This document shows, piece by piece, positions 15,584-23,019 of a DNA stretch of 39,337 nt. This DNA is from an uncultured Actinomycetes bacterium (GTDB lineage Bacteria; Actinomycetota; Acidimicrobiia; Acidimicrobiales; Microtrichaceae): assembly GCA_903925745.1 (NCBI GenBank), contig CAIYGQ010000298.1, positions 1 to 39,337 on the forward strand. The letters run 5' to 3'. The position numbers and the translations under genes are program-made. The notes under the pieces were generated by a model. The model did no database searches and was not told where the DNA came from. It saw nothing but the letters and a program-made list of their open reading frames with translations. Numbering within the stretch: the stretch's first letter is position 1; every line of letters begins with the position of its first letter.

Positions 15584-16747
15584 TCAGGAGTCGCCGAAGT
15601 AACGCCGGTCCAGTTCCTCGGTCGTGCCGTTCTCCCGGAGCTGCAGCAGCTCCAGGTCCAACGGCTCGACGAGGGGGTTCCCCGGTCGGAACGCCATGCC
15701 GTACCCCTGCGGCTGGAGCAGCGGCCCGACGACCTCGACGGTGTCGTCACCGCGGGTCTGGGTCAGGTAGCGCAGCACCGGTGCGTCGTAGACGAACGCC
15801 TCGGCCTGCCCGGAGGCCACCTCGGCGAAGGCCTCGTCGACGTCGGGCAACGGCCGGGCGGGCAGGTCGACGGACTCGAGGAACCGAGCCGCCGAGGTGT
15901 CGGCGACGGTCACGACGTTGCGACCGTACAGGTCGCTGATGGAGCGGACCTCGGAGCGGATGCGGTCGATGGTGAGCGCCGAGGTGATCACCGCCGTGAA
16001 GTGGGCGACCAGCACCAGGCCGACCAGCATCCAGACCATTGCCACGAGCCGACCCCACCGGGACTGGACGACCCGGTCGCCGTAGCCGATCGTGGTCATC
16101 GTCACGATCGCCCACCAGATGCCCTCCCAGACGCCGGCGCGGTAGGAGTGCGGGAAGTCGTCGTTGGTGCGGCGCTCGATCAGCCAGACGATGTGGCCGA
16201 CGATGACCAAGAGGACCACCAGCGCCAGGAGCAACAACAGCACCGTGGACGAGAACAGGGCGAGCATCTGGGCCCAGAAGCCCTGGTCGGTCGGACGCAC
16301 CAGGACCTGCAGACCCGAGTCGTACATGGGGAAGCTGAAGTCGAACTCGGCCTCCCGCTCGGCGGTGATGGAGATGGCGCCGAGCGCCGCGTCGGTCCGG
16401 CCGGTCCGCACCGCATCGAGCTGCTCGGAGACGGTACCCACCTCGACGTAGTCGTAGGGGATCTCCAACTGGGCCGCCGCGGCCTGCCACACGTCGATGC
16501 TGTAGCCGGACCAGCCGCTGGGGGTCGGGAACGCGAACGGCTCGATGCGCCTGACGGCGATCGAGAGTCGGCCGTCACCGCCGGTCGCCTGGGCGATCAC
16601 CTCCGGCGACAGCGCCGCGGTCGGCTCCGACTGTTGCGTCCCCGCCGACACCGGCGGGGACGCGGACCCGAGCGAGACGGCCGCCGTCAGGACGACCGGG
16701 AGGATCAGGAGTGCGAGGAGGCGCCGCAGCGTCGGTCCCCGGATCAG
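15584..16747 (-). CDS. Prokaryotic ionotropic glutamate receptor-like, ligand-gated K+ channel
   Basis: The 387-residue protein has a signal peptide (about 1-30), the first half of a type 3 solute-binding domain (about 60-150; ISITAEREAEFDFSFP with ligand-carboxylate Arg131), membrane segment (about 165-190), pore helix and K+ filter TTIGYGD (218-224), a third membrane segment (about 233-258), then the second half of the binding domain to the C-terminus. This S1-pore-S2 order is that of Synechocystis GluR0. No ATG, GTG or TTG stands near the signal peptide; the only usable codon is CTG at 16747, overlapping the upstream stop as CTGA. The GTG at 16885 would add a 46-residue non-family tail. 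Confidence 0.82.
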   Translation of the reverse strand: MIRGPTLRRLLALLILPVVLTAAVSLGSASPPVSAGTQQSEPTAALSPEVIAQATGGDGRLSIAVRRIEPFAFPTPSGWSGYSIDVWQAAAAQLEIPYDYVEVGTVSEQLDAVRTGRTDAALGAISITAEREAEFDFSFPMYDSGLQVLVRPTDQGFWAQMLALFSSTVLLLLLALVVLLVIVGHIVWLIERRTNDDFPHSYRAGVWEGIWWAIVTMTTIGYGDRVVQSRWGRLVAMVWMLVGLVLVAHFTAVITSALTIDRIRSEVRSISDLYGRNVVTVADTSAARFLESVDLPARPLPDVDEAFAEVASGQAEAFVYDAPVLRYLTQTRGDDTVEVVGPLLQPQGYGMAFRPGNPLVEPLDLELLQLRENGTTEELDRRYFGDS

Positions 16748-17925
16748 ACCAGGTGGGAGCGGACCACGGCGACCGTGGCCGCCACGTCCCGCTGCACCGC
16801 GGCCGCGTCGACCGTCAGGTCGGCGGACAGGTAGTCCTCGAGCGGCAGCCGGAGCGCCACCGACGACACCCCCTGGCCGGTCCACTCGTCGGCCGCCACG
16901 ACGACCGCGCCCGAGGGCCCGCCGACGACGGAGGTCTCGACGAACGCACCACTGGACTGGAACCGGACGCCGAACTCGACGTCAGCGGCCCGGACCTCCT
17001 CGGGGTCGTCGCCACGGATCCGTCCGATCGTCACCTGCAACGTCTCGCCGGGGTTGCCGTCGAAGCGGACGTCATCGGCGTCGTCACCCTCGGTGCGCTC
17101 GGCGAGCGTGAATCCCTGCGACTCGACCCCGGCCATGACCGCCGCATGGAACCCCGCCGCGGCCGCCGCGACCCGGTCGGCGCCAGCTGTCCGGGCCCGG
17201 GATCGGCCGACCAGATTGTCGAAGGCGAGCTGATGGTCCGCGCCGACGGCGGGTGCCGCCTCGACCGCCGGTGCCGGTGCCGGTGCCGGAGCCGGTGCCG
17301 GTGCCGGAGCCGGAGCCGGTGCCGGGGCTGCGAACGGCGAACCCGCCGGCGGGTGCGGGGCGGGGACGTCGGCGTCCTCTCCCCCGGTCACCTCCACCGG
17401 GGCCGAGTCGCCGAACAACGGCCGGTCGACCGGTGCGACCGGGGCGGTCTGGCCCGGGGTCGGCACCTGGTCCTGGACGGCGGCCGCCGGCCACTCCTCC
17501 TGCACGGGCGCCGGCTCGAAGGTCGGTGAGACCGGGACGGAGTCTCCGGCGAACATGTCGGCGGAGTAGTTCTGGCCCGAGACGGGCTGGGTCGGCTGGC
17601 CGGGCGCCGCGGTGGACCAGGCCGCCGCCTGACCGGGAGCCGGCGGTGCCGGTGCCGGAGCCGGTGCCGGAGCCGGAGCCGGTGCCGGAGCCGGAGCCGG
17701 AGCCGCCGCCGCGCGGCGACGGGCCACCTCGGCGGCCGCGCCCGGATGCGTCTCGAGTGGCGTCCAGTCCGGCAGCGCCGGCCACCAGACCGGCGACGAG
17801 TCCGGGAGTCGACCGGTGGCCACCTCGTCGAGGATCCGTGACAGCGGCCACGGACCCTGCTGTTCGGTTCCGCCGGGCATCACCACGAACGCCTGGGGGT
17901 CGTCGAGCGGGGGGAGGTCGGACAT
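16744..17925 (-). CDS. GYF_2-domain protein with two Ala-Pro runs and an unknown C-terminal domain
   Basis: The 393-residue protein opens with a GYF_2/DUF4339-like domain (about 18-57: QGPWPLSRILDEVATGRL, then VWWPALPDWTPL). Two Ala-Pro dipeptide runs (about 75-95 and 198-218) flank a Pro/Gln/Val-rich linker. The C-terminal 165 residues look like one compact alpha/beta domain (LAFDNLVGRSRARTAGADRV ... LRLPLEDYLSADLTVDAAAV) that I do not recognise; it weakly recalls secretion-chaperone folds. No signal peptide or membrane segment, so cytosolic. Its stop overlaps the K+ channel start (CTGA), which suggests the two products are made together. Function unknown. Confidence 0.75.
   Translation of the reverse strand: MSDLPPLDDPQAFVVMPGGTEQQGPWPLSRILDEVATGRLPDSSPVWWPALPDWTPLETHPGAAAEVARRRAAAAPAPAPAPAPAPAPAPAPAPPAPGQAAAWSTAAPGQPTQPVSGQNYSADMFAGDSVPVSPTFEPAPVQEEWPAAAVQDQVPTPGQTAPVAPVDRPLFGDSAPVEVTGGEDADVPAPHPPAGSPFAAPAPAPAPAPAPAPAPAPAPAVEAAPAVGADHQLAFDNLVGRSRARTAGADRVAAAAAGFHAAVMAGVESQGFTLAERTEGDDADDVRFDGNPGETLQVTIGRIRGDDPEEVRAADVEFGVRFQSSGAFVETSVVGGPSGAVVVAADEWTGQGVSSVALRLPLEDYLSADLTVDAAAVQRDVAATVAVVRSHLV
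17272..17334. repeat. Hexanucleotide-type repeat encoding the second Ala-Pro run
   Basis: Tandem GGTGCC/GGAGCC units (read on the plus strand) encode about ten Ala-Pro dipeptides. Such in-frame repeats can change in number by slippage without a frameshift. Confidence 0.85.
17647..17703. repeat. Hexanucleotide-type repeat encoding the first Ala-Pro run
   Basis: The same GGTGCC/GGAGCC units as in 17272-17334, encoding about nine Ala-Pro dipeptides just after the N-terminal GYF domain. Confidence 0.85.
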
Positions 17926-17932
17926 GGTCGAG

Positions 17933-17938
17933 AGCCTG
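17933..17938 (-). promoter_or_regulatory. Weak -10 candidate (CAGGCT) for the GYF protein and channel operon
   Basis: CAGGCT ends 7 nt before the ATG at 17925. It keeps the key A at position 2 and T at position 6 but lacks the first T of the TANNNT pattern. Confidence 0.3.
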
Positions 17939-18006
17939 CCACACCGACCACCTCCGGAAAACCCTCGGAACGGTCCGGACGCCGAGCCGACCGGCCGGAC
18001 CGATAC

Positions 18007-18966
18007 CTAGGCCGGGGGTCGGAGCCCCCAGAACCGGAGCTGACGCTCGGTCGCGGCGTACTCCTCGGTGGTCGGCCACTCGTGGCCGAACGGCACCAGG
18101 TCGAGTTCGACCCGGACGCCGTCGGCACAGTCGCTCCAGGCGGTCACCTCGGCGACACCGAGCGTGACCGTCTCGGGATCGCGGCAGGCCGCCGACGAGG
18201 CCACCAGGTCGGCGGCGTCGACCGTCGACAGGAACGGACCCAGGCCGGGTGTCGACGACACGCCGCCCTCGGGCGGCACCACCGTGTCGTCGCGGCCGGT
18301 GATCTGCAGGAACGACACGGGCGCAGAGGGAGCGCACCCCTCGGCGTTGGTGCCGACGACCGATGCGGCTCCTGCCAGCAGGTCGGCGTGCTCGCACAGG
18401 AACCGGTAGGTGATCATCCCGCCGTTGGAGTACCCGGTCATGAAGACCCGGTTGCGGTCGACCGGGTACAGACCCGCGACGGCGTCGATCACGTCCCGGA
18501 GGAACGCCACGTCGTCCACACCGGCGGCGGCGGCCTCTCCGCAGCACGCACCGGCGTTGAAGCTCGTCTCCCAGCCCTCGGGGAACACCGCCAGCATCCG
18601 ATCCGTCCCCACGACCGACGGCCAGCCGGTCACCGCCGCGGTGAACTCAGGAGTCGACCCCAGGCCGTGGTTGACCACCACGAGCGGCAGCCCACCCCCG
18701 GACGGCGCAGCATCCCCACCGAGGAAGCGCTGCTGGCGGGGATCGACGTCGTCGGGTGCGGCGACCAGCGCCCGCCGCACGAGTCCGGCATCGAAGGACG
18801 ATCCCGCACCGACGACGTCGATCCAGCGTCCGGTGACCCCGGGGACGCCCAGGTCGACCTGGTCGGACAGGGTCGAGCACGCTGCGACCACTCCCGAGAG
18901 GAGCCCCACGACGGTGACGACGACGGCGACGACGGCGACGGGGCGGGGGGACGTCCGCTGCACCAC
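18007..18966 (-). CDS. LpqC-like lipoprotein esterase (polyhydroxybutyrate depolymerase family)
   Basis: The 319-residue protein has a lipoprotein signal (GLLSGVVAAC, lipidated Cys30) and an alpha/beta-hydrolase fold of the LpqC/PHB depolymerase type: VVVNHGLGSTPEF, FPEGWETSFNAGACC, VDDVAFLRDVIDAV and the nucleophile elbow TGYSNGG with Ser180. The acid is likely in ITGRDDTVVP and the histidine in PFGHEWP. It should be an exported esterase acting on a polyester or acylated polymer. The GTG start at 18966 is set by TACGGT with a 7-nt spacer. The open frame upstream to 20091 is antisense to the next gene. Confidence 0.87.
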   Translation of the reverse strand: MVQRTSPRPVAVVAVVVTVVGLLSGVVAACSTLSDQVDLGVPGVTGRWIDVVGAGSSFDAGLVRRALVAAPDDVDPRQQRFLGGDAAPSGGGLPLVVVNHGLGSTPEFTAAVTGWPSVVGTDRMLAVFPEGWETSFNAGACCGEAAAAGVDDVAFLRDVIDAVAGLYPVDRNRVFMTGYSNGGMITYRFLCEHADLLAGAASVVGTNAEGCAPSAPVSFLQITGRDDTVVPPEGGVSSTPGLGPFLSTVDAADLVASSAACRDPETVTLGVAEVTAWSDCADGVRVELDLVPFGHEWPTTEEYAATERQLRFWGLRPPA

Positions 18967-18973
18967 GGGGACC

Positions 18974-18979
18974 ACCGTA
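18974..18979 (-). promoter_or_regulatory. -10 box (TACGGT) for the leaderless LpqC-like gene
   Basis: TACGGT, 7-nt spacer, GTG at 18966; no ribosome binding site. Confidence 0.6.
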
Positions 18980-19023
18980 CGGGACCCGGGGCCGGGTGGC
19001 GGGTCGCCGACGCCGCCAGCGGG

Positions 19024-19029
19024 AAGAAT
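19024..19029 (+). promoter_or_regulatory. -10 candidate (AAGAAT) for the repeat lipoprotein gene
   Basis: AAGAAT, 6-nt spacer, GTG at 19036. The spacing fits the leaderless pattern, but the first base is A instead of T. Confidence 0.35.
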
Positions 19030-19035
19030 GCAACC

Positions 19036-20568
19036 GTGCGACTGCGAACAGGTGCGTCCAGCCGACGGCGGGGATGGGTCCAGGCGCGGGTGCTCGGCCC
19101 GATCGTGGCCGTCCTGCTCGCCGCGGTCCTGGCCGCCTGCAGCCGCGACGATTCGTCCTCCACCACGACCGAACCACGGCGGCCGGATCCGACCACGACG
19201 ACCACGACGATCGTGCCCGGGTCCGAGCCGGCGCTGGAACCCGTGTGGTCGTGGCAGTCGGGTGCCCCCGACGACGACACGGTCGAGGCGGCGACCGGAC
19301 GCCTGGACCAGGTGGTGCTCGTCGGTGGGGCCCGGCGGGGTCCCGCCGCCGGTGAGCCCGCCAGCCAGGTCGTCGGACTGGCCTCGTCGGACGGGACGCT
19401 GCGCTACCGGACCGAGTCCCCGGCGGACCCGTCCGACGACGTGGCCCGCGGCGTGGGGGCCGGCGCGGACGGCACCACACTCGCGTGCGGTTCGTTGACC
19501 TCGGCCGACACGACCGGGTTCGTCGGCACCAGCGACGCCTGGTGCAGCCCCGTGGATCCCCTCGGCGTGCTCGGTCCCCGCCGGGGAAGCGGCAGCGAGG
19601 GCGACGACGAGGTCTCGGGTGTGGCGGTGACCTCCAACAGCGCGTTCGCCTACGTGTCGGGAACCACCGACGGCCTGTACCCGGGCGCCGAGGATCCGAC
19701 CGGCGGGTTCCTGGGGGAGCGCGACGCCCTCCTGATCCGGACCGACCCGGACGGACAGCCGCGGTGGGCCCGGCAGTTCGGCACCCAGGGCGACGACTCG
19801 GCCGCGGGAGTGGCCGTGACGGCGGACGACGACGCCGTGGTGGCCGGGTCGACGAGCGCCGACGCGCTCGGCTTCGACGACGGCACCCTGCGGCGGGGCG
19901 GCCGGGACGCGTGGGTCGCCCGGTCGGACCCGTTCGGCAACCAGCGGTGGCTGACACCGTTCGGGACGAGCGGCGAGGACACGGGGCGCGCCGTGGCCGC
20001 CGGTGGCGACCCGACGCGCGGCACCGAGGCCGTCGTGGGCGCCGGCGCCACGACCGGCGACGTCGCCGCATCCACCGACGGGGCCGAGCAACTGGTCGCA
20101 CCCGGGAGCGCCGCAGCCGGCGGCTCCGACGCGCTCGTGGCGGCCTTCGACGCCGGCGGGCGCCAGCAGTGGATCACCCAGCTCGGCTCGCCCGGCGACG
20201 ACGAGGCGGCCGGCGTCGTCATCGACGGGGCCACGGTCTACGTCGCGGGCACCGCCGCCGACGGGATCGTCGGCGCGCAGGTCGTCGACGTGCCGGGCGC
20301 ACCCGAGGGCACCGCCGGAGGTGGCCGGGACGCCTTCCTGTCAGCCTACGACCTGGCCACCGGCACCTGGCGCTGGACCGCGTCGTTCGGCTCGGCCGCC
20401 GACGAGCGCGTCACGGGCCTGGCCCTCACCGACGACGGGCGCGTCGTGGTGGTCGGGACGACGGCGGGCACGCTCTCGGCCACCCCGCTCGGCGGCGGGA
20501 CCGACGGGTTCGCCGTCGCCTTCCCGGTCGACTCCTCGGGCGCCGGAGGCGCGGCCAGCGCCGTGTGA
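19036..20568 (+). CDS. Secreted lipoprotein with SBBP-like beta-propeller repeats
   Basis: The 510-residue protein has a lipoprotein signal (VAVLLAAVLAAC, Cys35), a Ser/Thr/Pro linker (about 40-65) and then repeated units of the form GG.DA.v...D..G...W...fG...DD.a.GVav. Clear copies include ERDALLIRTDPDGQPRWARQ, GRDAWVARSDPFGNQRWLTP and GSDALVAAFDAGGRQQWITQ, followed by a last unit ending near 490. This resembles SBBP/beta-propeller repeats found in exported proteins. No catalytic residues are apparent; it probably binds something at the cell surface. It is divergent from the LpqC-like gene, 69 bases apart. Function unknown. Confidence 0.75.
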   Translation: MRLRTGASSRRRGWVQARVLGPIVAVLLAAVLAACSRDDSSSTTTEPRRPDPTTTTTTIVPGSEPALEPVWSWQSGAPDDDTVEAATGRLDQVVLVGGARRGPAAGEPASQVVGLASSDGTLRYRTESPADPSDDVARGVGAGADGTTLACGSLTSADTTGFVGTSDAWCSPVDPLGVLGPRRGSGSEGDDEVSGVAVTSNSAFAYVSGTTDGLYPGAEDPTGGFLGERDALLIRTDPDGQPRWARQFGTQGDDSAAGVAVTADDDAVVAGSTSADALGFDDGTLRRGGRDAWVARSDPFGNQRWLTPFGTSGEDTGRAVAAGGDPTRGTEAVVGAGATTGDVAASTDGAEQLVAPGSAAAGGSDALVAAFDAGGRQQWITQLGSPGDDEAAGVVIDGATVYVAGTAADGIVGAQVVDVPGAPEGTAGGGRDAFLSAYDLATGTWRWTASFGSAADERVTGLALTDDGRVVVVGTTAGTLSATPLGGGTDGFAVAFPVDSSGAGGAASAV

Positions 20569-20587
20569 TCCGGAACGGACCCGGTCC

Positions 20588-21184
20588 TCAGCCGGCCCCG
20601 GGTCCCGCCTCTGGAGCCGGCGGCGGCGGGTCGAACGACACCGAGGGCGAGGCCGTGTTGCCCGCGGGCGCCTGGTAGAAGACCCCCTTGTCGACCGCGG
20701 CGACGCCGACGAAGAGTGACCACGGAATCGTGACCATCGTCCGGTTCAGCGTCGAGCACGAGTCGTTGTAGTACTGCCGGGCGAAGGCCAGCTGGTCCTC
20801 GGTCCTCGACAACTCGGCCTGCAGTTCCGAGAAGTTCGTCGACGCCTTCAGGTCCGGGTACGCCTCGGCGGTGGCGAACAGGTTGGCCAGCGCCGTCGTC
20901 ATCTGTGCGTCCGCGGCCGCGGCCTCGCCCACGTTGCGGGCCGACTGCGCGGCGGCCCGGGCCTGGGTCACCGCCTCCAGCGTGCCGCGCTCGTGCTGCA
21001 TGTACCCCTTGACGGTCTCGACCAGGTTCGGGATGAGCTCGGCCCGACGGGTCAACTGGACGTCGATCCCGGCGTAGGCCTCGTCCATCAGGACGCGCTG
21101 TTGGCGCAGCTTGTTGATCCCGACGACCGCCATCAGCCCGAGGGCCACGACGATCACCAGGATGACGACGAGGACGATGGTCAC
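20588..21184 (-). CDS. LemA family protein
   Basis: The 198-residue protein has one N-terminal membrane segment (VLVVILVIVVALGLMAVVG) followed by the long helices of LemA: LRQQRVLMDEAYAGIDVQLT, RRAELIPNLVETVKGYMQHE and the closing FARQYYNDSCSTLNRTMVTI. LemA proteins have an outward-facing or cytosolic helical domain of uncertain function and are often next to glycine-rich membrane proteins, as here. The GTG start has a GAGGGAG site and follows the DUF2207 gene by 40 bases, so they form an operon. The C-terminus ends in a Pro/Gly-rich tail. Confidence 0.9.
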   Translation of the reverse strand: MTIVLVVILVIVVALGLMAVVGINKLRQQRVLMDEAYAGIDVQLTRRAELIPNLVETVKGYMQHERGTLEAVTQARAAAQSARNVGEAAAADAQMTTALANLFATAEAYPDLKASTNFSELQAELSRTEDQLAFARQYYNDSCSTLNRTMVTIPWSLFVGVAAVDKGVFYQAPAGNTASPSVSFDPPPPAPEAGPGAG

Positions 21185-21224
21185 GACGCGCTCCCTCTGT
21201 GTTGGATCCGGTCCCGGGTCCGAC

Positions 21225-22949
21225 TCACCACGAGCCGCCCCCTCCCCCGCCGCCGCCGCTGCCACCGCTGAAGCCGCCGCCCGACGAGGAGGAACTGATC
21301 GACGCAGCGTAGGTCGCCGAGGCCCCGGTGATCGCCGATGAGATGGAACTGCGGAGGTCCGAGGACGTGAACGTGCCGTGCGGGCCGACACCCGAGACGT
21401 ACGCGACCTCGGTCACGTCCACGCCCTGCGCCTCGAACCGGGCGGCCCACGCATCGGCCACGCCGAGTGCGGTGGCCCAGCCCAGGTACCTCGGGTACCA
21501 GTCGGCGTGCGCGGCTGCGTCGAACCGCGACTCCGAGGACTCGGTCGACAGGAACCGGGCGAACCCGCCGACCCGGCTCCACAGGTCGCGGCCGGCCTCG
21601 TTGTGGGTGGTGAGGACCGAGCGGTCGACGGCCAGTGACGCGCCGACGAATGCGAACGCGGCCAGTCCGATCAGCAGGGGCCACGGCACACGGCGGCCCC
21701 AGCCGAACCACCACACGGCGGCGCCGATCACCGCCGCCACCGAGGCCTGGACCAGGAAGCGGCCCAGGACACCGGTCCAGGACCGCTCGAGGAAGGCGCC
21801 CGAGGTGGTGAGCACCCGGCCTCTGAGCAGCTCCAGCGACGTCGTGATGCGCGACCCCGACGACACCGTGTCCGCGACGGCGAACGAGTCGCCGACCGCG
21901 TCGAGTCCGAGCGCCTCGAGCAGGGTGAGGCCGTCGGGCGTGATCGGCAGGGTCGCCGGGTCCCTGACGAGGTCCACCCGCCACCCGTCACCCGTGCTGT
22001 GCAGTTCGATCGCACCCTGCGCGCCCAGTTCGAACAGCGTCGCCTGGAGGTCGTCCGGGGAGTCCTCCTCCTGCAGCACCCGCACGCCGACCGCCGGCCC
22101 GATCCCGGACGGTGGCTCGAAGAGGACCGGGAAGCCGGGGGCCCGTTCCCGGGAGCGGAACCACAGTCCGGCGGCCAGGGCCGCCCCCAGGAGTCCGGCG
22201 GCGATCGTCAACGGCAGGACGGGCAGCCCGGAGGGGCCGGAGGGAACGGGGAGCGCACCGGGCGGGAACGTGACCCGGACGGTGACCGGGGTGTACGGGT
22301 CGAGTGGTCCCGTCGACAGGGTGAGCAGGTCGCCGTCCTGTCGGACCTCGCAGGGGGTGTCGACGCCCTGCACGCACTCGACCGACCGGGGGACGGCCGG
22401 GAGCCGGGCGGTGACGTCAGCGACCTCGATCGGCATGGCCCAGCCCGAACCGACCACGTCCCACCACCACACGACCTCACCATCGCGGCCCCCACCGAGC
22501 GTCGCCGGCTCCGTCGCGCGGATCGTCCGGGAGGCGATCTCGTAGGTGAACTCGCCGGGCGGCAGGATGACGTCCTCCTCGCCGATCCGGGCGGTCTGGG
22601 TCCCGGGGGCGGAGTCGAACCAGATCCACGGCTCCGGGCCGCCGTCCCGTGTCACCGAGTCGACCCGCACCGGGTGGGTCACCTCGCTGCGTCGGGGGTC
22701 GACGACGTCGAACACCCGGAAGATCCCCCGCTTGCCCGGCGGCAGGTCGACGACGAGGGTCTCCACCAGACTCAGGTCACCCTCGGCGGAGAGCTCGTAG
22801 GTGGCTGCGTAGTTCTCGATCTCGGCGGGGTCCGGCTGACGGGTGAGCACCGACAGCGGCGTCGCCCTCCAGGTGAACGCGACCGCGGCGAGCACCACCA
22901 CCCGGAGGAGCCAGGCCGTGACCACCCGACGGCGGCGGAGCGAGCGCAC
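21225..22949 (-). CDS. DUF2207 membrane protein
   Basis: The 574-residue protein begins with a signal or anchor segment, then an extracytoplasmic domain (ENYAATYELSAEGDLSLVET, KRGIFRVFDVVDP), a membrane segment near 245-265 (VLPLTIAAGLLGAALAAGLW), a cytosolic region, two more membrane segments, and a Ser/Gly tail ending in GGGGGGGSW. That order and the Gly-rich end are diagnostic of DUF2207 (YciQ-like). Function is unknown; association with LemA is recurrent. I start at the GTG at 22949 because TAGCGT stands 7 nt before it; the GTG at 22958 is also in frame but overlaps that box. Confidence 0.85.
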   Translation of the reverse strand: MRSLRRRRVVTAWLLRVVVLAAVAFTWRATPLSVLTRQPDPAEIENYAATYELSAEGDLSLVETLVVDLPPGKRGIFRVFDVVDPRRSEVTHPVRVDSVTRDGGPEPWIWFDSAPGTQTARIGEEDVILPPGEFTYEIASRTIRATEPATLGGGRDGEVVWWWDVVGSGWAMPIEVADVTARLPAVPRSVECVQGVDTPCEVRQDGDLLTLSTGPLDPYTPVTVRVTFPPGALPVPSGPSGLPVLPLTIAAGLLGAALAAGLWFRSRERAPGFPVLFEPPSGIGPAVGVRVLQEEDSPDDLQATLFELGAQGAIELHSTGDGWRVDLVRDPATLPITPDGLTLLEALGLDAVGDSFAVADTVSSGSRITTSLELLRGRVLTTSGAFLERSWTGVLGRFLVQASVAAVIGAAVWWFGWGRRVPWPLLIGLAAFAFVGASLAVDRSVLTTHNEAGRDLWSRVGGFARFLSTESSESRFDAAAHADWYPRYLGWATALGVADAWAARFEAQGVDVTEVAYVSGVGPHGTFTSSDLRSSISSAITGASATYAASISSSSSGGGFSGGSGGGGGGGGSW

Positions 22950-22956
22950 GGGCGCC

Positions 22957-22962
22957 ACGCTA
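22957..22962 (-). promoter_or_regulatory. -10 box (TAGCGT) for the leaderless DUF2207 gene
   Basis: TAGCGT, 7-nt spacer, GTG at 22949. Two of its bases are shared with the opposite-strand -10 box at 22961-22966. Confidence 0.55.
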
Positions 22963-22966
22963 CCGT
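22961..22966 (+). promoter_or_regulatory. Probable -10 box (TACCGT) for the AhpD-like gene
   Basis: TACCGT would give a leader of about 47 nt ending in the GGGAGG ribosome binding site before the GTG at 23020. It overlaps the divergent TAGCGT box by two bases. Confidence 0.45.
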
Positions 22967-23019
22967 GCGGCCGCGGCCGGGTCGTCGGGCCCGGTTCCGC
23001 GACACCACGGGAGGACGAC

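Noticed and set aside
16748-16885. 46-residue N-terminal extension of the K+ channel from the GTG at 16885
   Set aside because: It is Gly/Arg-rich, precedes the signal peptide and reads through the 3' end of the GYF gene in another frame.
17272-17703. CRISPR-like pattern of repeated units
   Set aside because: The repeats are short, contiguous and in frame, encoding Ala-Pro runs; there are no unique spacers of fixed length.
17084-18547. 487-codon open frame across the GYF and esterase genes
   Set aside because: It is a shadow made of Arg/Gly/Pro-rich sequence, overlapping two better-supported genes on the same strand.
18082-19035. In-frame extension of the repeat lipoprotein to 828 residues
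   Set aside because: The extension is antisense to the LpqC-like gene and would put the lipoprotein signal in mid-protein.
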